Positions 58,438 to 64,000 of a stretch of 64,000 nucleotides of DNA are shown here, piece after piece. The stretch is taken from contig JAKJHU010000046.1 in the NCBI GenBank assembly GCA_022316685.1, positions 1,976,001-2,040,000 on the forward strand. Direction: 5' to 3'. The position numbers were made by a program, and so were the translations under genes. A model generated the notes under the pieces. That model was not told the origin of the DNA. It searched no databases and saw nothing but the letters and a program-made list of their open reading frames with translations. The stretch is from Progne subis subis. Its lineage: Eukaryota > Chordata > Aves > Passeriformes > Hirundinidae. The first letter of the stretch is position 1; each line of letters opens with the position of its first letter.

Positions 58438-61400
58438 CTGTGCCCTCTGCCTTTACACTGGCAGTTTTCCCACTACAGTAAAATCAGAAGGGACCATGTG
58501 CCTCTGCTCCAGCTGCTGGCAATGGCAGGCTGTGTGGTGCAGCAGGGAAGGTACAGACAGACCTTTTGCTTTGCTGATCCTGCTCCGGGAGCAGGAATCT
58601 CCAGTAGAGCTCACAGTTATGTCTTAAATCACCACTGAAAGATTTAGTGGAGTGTACAGTTGAGAGCCCTGCCTGTCCTTCCTGCATAGTGGTATTTGAA
58701 GGCCTTTGTGCTCTGGCAGTTGCTGTTTTCTATAGACTCATATGCTGAAAGGAAATTATATAGATCACTAGACTCAATCCATATGTGCTCTGTTAAAAAT
58801 GCAGTAGAACTCTCTAGACACGAGTGATGAATTAATCTTCTGCACCAGGAAGGTACCCTCCATCACATTCTTGCCTGCTCTATTATTTTTTAGTAAGCAA
58901 ACTGATTTAGCAGTGAATGTGAGGGTTTTGGTAAGATTGTAAGTGCAGTTTGGACCTTCTCAAAATATTTGTGGCTTATGCTGGGCAGTCTAACAAGATC
59001 TATTTTCACAGAAGTGTGATTTGCTGTTTGCTTGTTTTTTAAAGCTGCCCAAACTCTTTAAACAAGGAGAGGGATGGGCACACACTCTCTCTATGTAGAC
59101 TCAGCCTGCTTTTAAATTTGTCAAGTAAACTGAATAGCACAAAATAAGAAAGGACAGCTTCACGCAGCACTTGCTTATGTACTAGCAACACCAAGAAGGT
59201 GTTTGGAAATACCTGTCTCTTCCAAATGTGTTTGTAGCTGTGTGCAGCTGCAGCTGTTCCTCCTGCTGGGGTTGCAGATGTGGACTGTCAACAGAGCTTG
59301 CAGCTCTTCCCAGGCTGAAATGTTATTGCCATAACTTAGTCTATGATAGTGCCCTCTTCTTTCCATTAAGTGAATTTTATATTAGTCATTAAATACAAAT
59401 TAGGAAGTTACGCATTAAAAGTAACAGTGATCAGATACCAACGTTCGTATTTTTTTCTCCAAAGTCAAAGGAAGTTGAAAAAGGAGAGATGCGTTTTGTC
59501 CTTTGCTCAGTGTACATGGCTTCTGTAGGTCCTGGTGCTGGTGATCCCTGTGCTTTGGGTGTCTCACACTGCACTTAATATCTGCAGCATTTTGTCATGT
59601 TTTGAGTGTGGAATGGAAGTGAGGGAGTGTGGGGTACAATTGTACTGCACTAGCCTTATCTGTTTTCTCTCAACACTGCAGTGCATTATTCTGATTTTTT
59701 TTTTTTCCCTTTAGAAATATTTCCATTAGTAGAAAAGATTTCCAGGGCATTCTCTGTAAAGCCAGAGACAGAGTCTGTCCTCTCGTCTCCTACTTTCCCA
59801 TCCCAGTACACTAGCTCACAAGAGGAGGATGCCTCCTCAAGGAGGGTTTCCACGGTGGGAGAGAGAGTAGGTCATAAAGCTGCATGTGTTATGTGGCATA
59901 CCAACAAGTCATGGCCCTCTCCAGAGTCAGGGATCACTGCTGCTTTTATTTATTGATGTATGTTTTTTCTCTGTATTCAGTTTTTGGATTGGCAGCTGGG
60001 TTGGCATAACTGATGCAAGGGAGAAGGAGGAAAGAGGGACAGCAAAATGACAATTTTATCCCTTAATCTCTTTTTGCAGTTCTTGTCTGCCATCTGGTCA
60101 GTCTCTTTGAAAGCATACAACCCCAGCACCCCGTCCTTACTCTTTCTTTGTCCGATCTCCTACATCCTTCAGTTCTGCGTTAGGGACCCTCCAAGAATAT
60201 TGCACTCCTCTGGGTGGTTTGTGTTGGGAGGCTCCTGAAGCAGGACCATTAGATTAGGTGATGTTTTCCTTTAATCGTGTTTAGTTTTACAGTTCCAGAT
60301 GATTCCATTAGCCTAATATTTTATTGGTCTTTAAGCTTGTCTCTAATTAATGCTAATTTGCTTGGCAGTACTTCTGAAGTAAAATCAGAGCTTGCACTGT
60401 GGGTTTTTAGAGCTCTTCAACAGATCTTAACTCTTACATTTTCAATCACTTTGGTATTAATTCCTCATAGGCAGCAGTGGAATGATAGGCCTTAGCTGTG
60501 TTACATTGTGAATAGCAGAGCTCAATTCAGAGAAGCAGAGAAACTTAAGATTTACTTCAGAAAGGTTAGAAGAACCACAGAACATTTACAAATGTCTATT
60601 TTTGTTTTAAGAACCTCTTACTGAATGACTTTGCATTAGCTTTCTAGCCCTTACTGGTGCTTTAGAGTGAATGGAAAATTTTGTATCACAAAGGGCTTTT
60701 GAAGCAGTCAGATGTGACTTCTCTTGCATGATGATAGTTGGACTCATCTGAGTACCTGTGAAAATATAGTATATCAGTGAATACAGCTCAAGTGTCCACA
60801 TCTGAGCTGGGCACTTCAACTTCCCTTTATATTAAGGGTATGTTAGGGCACTGTTCATTTCTAAATTTACCCTAAAGTAGATATCCACGTTTGTTGAGGT
60901 GAATCACTTGCTGGAAGTTCTTTTTTGTTTTTCCACTGAATATATTAAAAACTGAGAATGTCACTCCAGATGCAGAGAATGTCAGCAGGATAAGTATCTG
61001 AGCAGCAGCTGAGTTGAATACCTTCCAGAGTGACAACCAACTTGCTCCTAATCCTGGACTGCTTTTCAGTGTAGCATTTTTAATATCTTCACCATTAATT
61101 AAGTAAGTTTGTCTCTTCTCATCTTAACTACCTTTCCCATATTTAGAACACTTTTTTCTGTACATTTTTCTTTTTAAGCTAATGCTGATGTGGGGAATCT
61201 GTGCCATTCACACTTTATTCTGAAAGCTTTTGTAAGTGCTGACTGTTAGGGCTTGCTCTGCAGCTCTCGGTAGTCTTTGCCCTTGCCTCTGTGGTTAAGT
61301 TGTTTGACAGCCGGGATTCCATTGTAGGCGGTAAGCAGGACCTTACTGGGATCCTGGGCAGCCATGCCTGTCCCAGAGCAGTCAGACCAGTTCATGGCTG

Positions 61401-64000
61401 GGTCTTTGATTCAAAATCTAGCTGCAGAGACTGTAGTTGACTCTAAGCAAGGAGAATGTCAAAATTTCAGATACTGGCCTATGTTTTTTTCTGTAAAGAG
61501 ACCAGTTTCTCTCCTGCACAGTCTGGGGCTTACACTGCTGGAAGTTTAACTTTGAACAAATGATGAGGTCAGGTTTGGAGCGGCCCAACACAGTGGCACA
61601 TTGCATGACTGAAATGAATAATGTAATTTCACAGCAAGTTGAATATCTCTTAATATTTAATGGCCCAAGATGAAAAAGGAGCACAGCAAGACTGGGAACT
61701 CTCATGCAATCTAATAAAAAGCAGAAATTTCAGTGGAAAAAAGTTTGGTGTTTTGCCTGACCTCTTAAAATGTCATCCTCTTGAATCTGTCATCACCCAT
61801 GTTTTGTTTGTGTTTGTTTTCTGGACATCACCTGTGTATAGGTGAATTTCAAGTATAGAGATGTCTTTGAAGTGGCATCCCTTGTCTCAGCAATGGAGCT
61901 AACAGAACTGAAGTCATCATCACCTAACTGTTGGAAAACTGCTTGTCCTCCAGTTATTGAGGGCTGCAGAGGTATTAAAAAGAGCAGACAGAAACTAGGG
62001 TAGACATTGCATCGATTGACTCAGAGTGTCTGTGTGTGAGGACTTCTGCAGCTCCCTGTTTCATCAGCTGTGTGAATCCACTTTCAGGAGAACGATGTGA
62101 GCTTTTGTAGTGTTAAACCTGCTTTTTCAGTGTGATAAAGTGTGATCCTGGCACAGTCCAGCAGGTGTGAAGAGGCAGATTCATTTCAGCATTGAAGCCT
62201 GGCATAAATTGCTAGTCTCCATGTCTGATCTATTGTCTGGAACAGTCAGCTTTCTCCTGCCCCCTATTTTGGTTACAAATAATGTATTTAATTTGTTACT
62301 TGTCATTTCATTGTTTTTGTTTTTAATTAAATGCTCTGGATTCACTCAGTGATTCTAAAGCTCAAAATGCATGTGCTTTACTCGTTGCTGAGTCATAATC
62401 ATCTTCCTCATAAGCACAGATCTGTCACTGTCTCCTGATTTAGTTTTGTCTGGAGACTTCCATCCATATCCTTCCTTTATGTTCCTTTTTCTGATCTGGT
62501 CACTCGCATCAAAGCATGATATGAATAAGCTTGCTTTCCTGAGCCAAGGCTACCATGAAAATGTGCTGTTATCGTGTGCTTGCATCTATATTTTAGTATC
62601 CTGTAACTGTGCATGGAACAGGGTGTGTTTCCATGGCCCACGTCCACGTAAACATATAAACACAAAGCTCTCTGCAGGAAAACCTGCTTGCCTCAAACAA
62701 AATATTGATGTTTGCCTTTCCCAGCATTACCTATAAATACAAATTCCTCGCTAACCACACGCGATGCTACGGTGCCTGTAGTAGCAGGCAGAGCTCAAAA
62801 GTTCTTTTTGGTCTTGCGTTGTGTATGTGGGCAGGTTAAGAGCAAACTGGTGTTCAGGGATTGTCATAATTGCAGTTGGTGTTGAACATAATGTTTCTCT
62901 CAGGTTGTTAACTCTGTTGCATGTAGCAGAGCTGTGGTATAATTATTTTTAAGTTAGTCCTAGGATTTTCCTATTGCTAAGTGAAAACAGGGTGAAGATG
63001 CCCTTTGAACATGCTCCTCTTGGTTTGCATTTAAACTGGTACTACTGCTGAGGAAAGCAATCCAATCCTGTAGTGGCGCTTCTCTGTACTGGTGCAAGCG
63101 CTCACCAAGGAGGATCAGGCAACTCATGTGGAAATTAAAATAACAGAACAGAACAAACCTCCTTTTTTCCAATATTATCATTCTCCAGTGGGGAAAATGT
63201 TACTTATCAGTAAGAAACCCAGTCAGGCCCAAACTGCTCTTGTAGTTGCACCCCACAGAGTTCCTTGAGGATAAGATGAATTGCTGACATGGCAGGGCCT
63301 CTGTCTTTGGAGGAGAGGAGCGACCTTAGTACGGTTTCACGTGGAGTAAGCTGAAGAGGAGTCTTGTGCTACTTCTCTCTGCACCTGTCCTGCAAAGTTT
63401 TTAAATCTGGATTAGCCTTAACTAACAGTGGTCATGAGGAGCTGTGAAACAAACAGCACGACGAGAGCCAAGCTGCATGCCCAGCAGAGAGAGCCAGCAA
63501 CTGCAGGTCTTCGTGGCTGCTTGTTCTTCTCCACCTCTAATTGTACTCCAGGTTAATTTTTATACTGCTGATTTCTTTTAAGGAGTAAGATTGAAGAAGT
63601 AATAGCAAGAGTAGTTTCTGAAGAAAATAGGTCCTGGGAAAGAGCAAAGTAGTCATTTTGACTGAGGTGCAGACCTGCCCTGAGTTCACAGGTTCTGCAG
63701 TTTATTTTTTCTTGCATCTACTCCAAGACTTCCCACCTTCTCTGATTAATAGACAATAGACCATTGTCTTTATGGTCCTGTGCAATATACCAGAAAGACA
63801 TGACATGTTATGTCAGAAAACTAGTTATGTTTCTGTGGAATTGTTCTTGGGCTTGATTTTTTCTGTATGTTTTAAAAACAAACAAACAAACCAAACAAAG
63901 GAAAAAACCATCTAAACAAAAACAATGTGTATGTGTTTTCCTCAACAGTTTTTCTTAGCACCCTTGCACAGGCAGTCTGTCCCATGATACTGTTCTGGAC
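55066..64000. other. Probable first intron of the downstream gene
   Basis: After the donor at 55066 about 9 kb of AT-leaning sequence runs to the window end. It has a 28-T run (58407-58434) and one weak exon candidate at 59715-59866. No ATG-bearing coding exon, known domain, RNA gene or mobile element was recognised. It could also be partly intergenic if the CpG-island transcript is short. Confidence 0.45.
58407..58434. repeat. Poly(T) run, 28 bases
   Basis: This is an uninterrupted run of 28 T following a TTTTTC segment. No element body was recognised beside it. Confidence 0.9.

Overview
This window is vertebrate nuclear DNA, most likely from a bird. Its genes are split into small exons with GT-AG boundaries inside long AT-leaning introns. 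I see no recognisable SINE or LINE copies, only homopolymer runs and short tandem repeats, which suits the low repeat load of avian genomes. No bacterial-type genes, tRNAs, rRNAs or CRISPR arrays were seen.

From position 1 to about 47.2 kb (possibly 49.6 kb) the window holds the 3' three-quarters of CAMK2G, the gamma subunit of calcium/calmodulin-dependent protein kinase II, on the + strand. The exons for the start codon and N-terminal kinase lobe lie upstream of the window. The rest of the kinase domain is at 2266-10182, the autoinhibitory and calmodulin-binding segment at 12298-13057, the alternatively spliced variable linker at 20914-38132, and the hub (association) domain at 42367-44342. 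Kinase and hub exons have the sizes and phases expected of the CaMKII family. Linker exons include the 11-codon nuclear-localisation exon (29622-29654), a 23-codon exon with two donor sites (33610-33678), and a 114-nt exon (38019-38132) matching a rare mammalian gamma insert.

Several things in the gene are not explained by the standard model. A 126-nt open, phase-matched candidate cassette exon lies at 39806-39931. An intragenic CpG island with four 17-bp GC-box repeats lies at about 40.0-40.55 kb, just ahead of the hub exons, where a short hub-only transcript could start. A splice donor overlaps the stop codon at 44339 and pairs with acceptors at 46899 and 46941; this would replace the last residue with a tail resembling the alternative tail of CaMKII delta. 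A second possible exon of unknown status lies at 38525-38754.

From about 49.7 to 54.6 kb the sequence is intergenic, with a small GC-rich block near 50.4 kb. A strong CpG island at about 54.65-55.77 kb carries a YY1-type motif and a good donor at 55065/55066. It looks like the promoter and noncoding first exon of another + strand gene. Human synteny, recalled from memory, suggests NDST2, but no coding exon in the window proves this. The rest to 64 kb reads as its first intron, apart from one weak exon candidate at 59715-59866.
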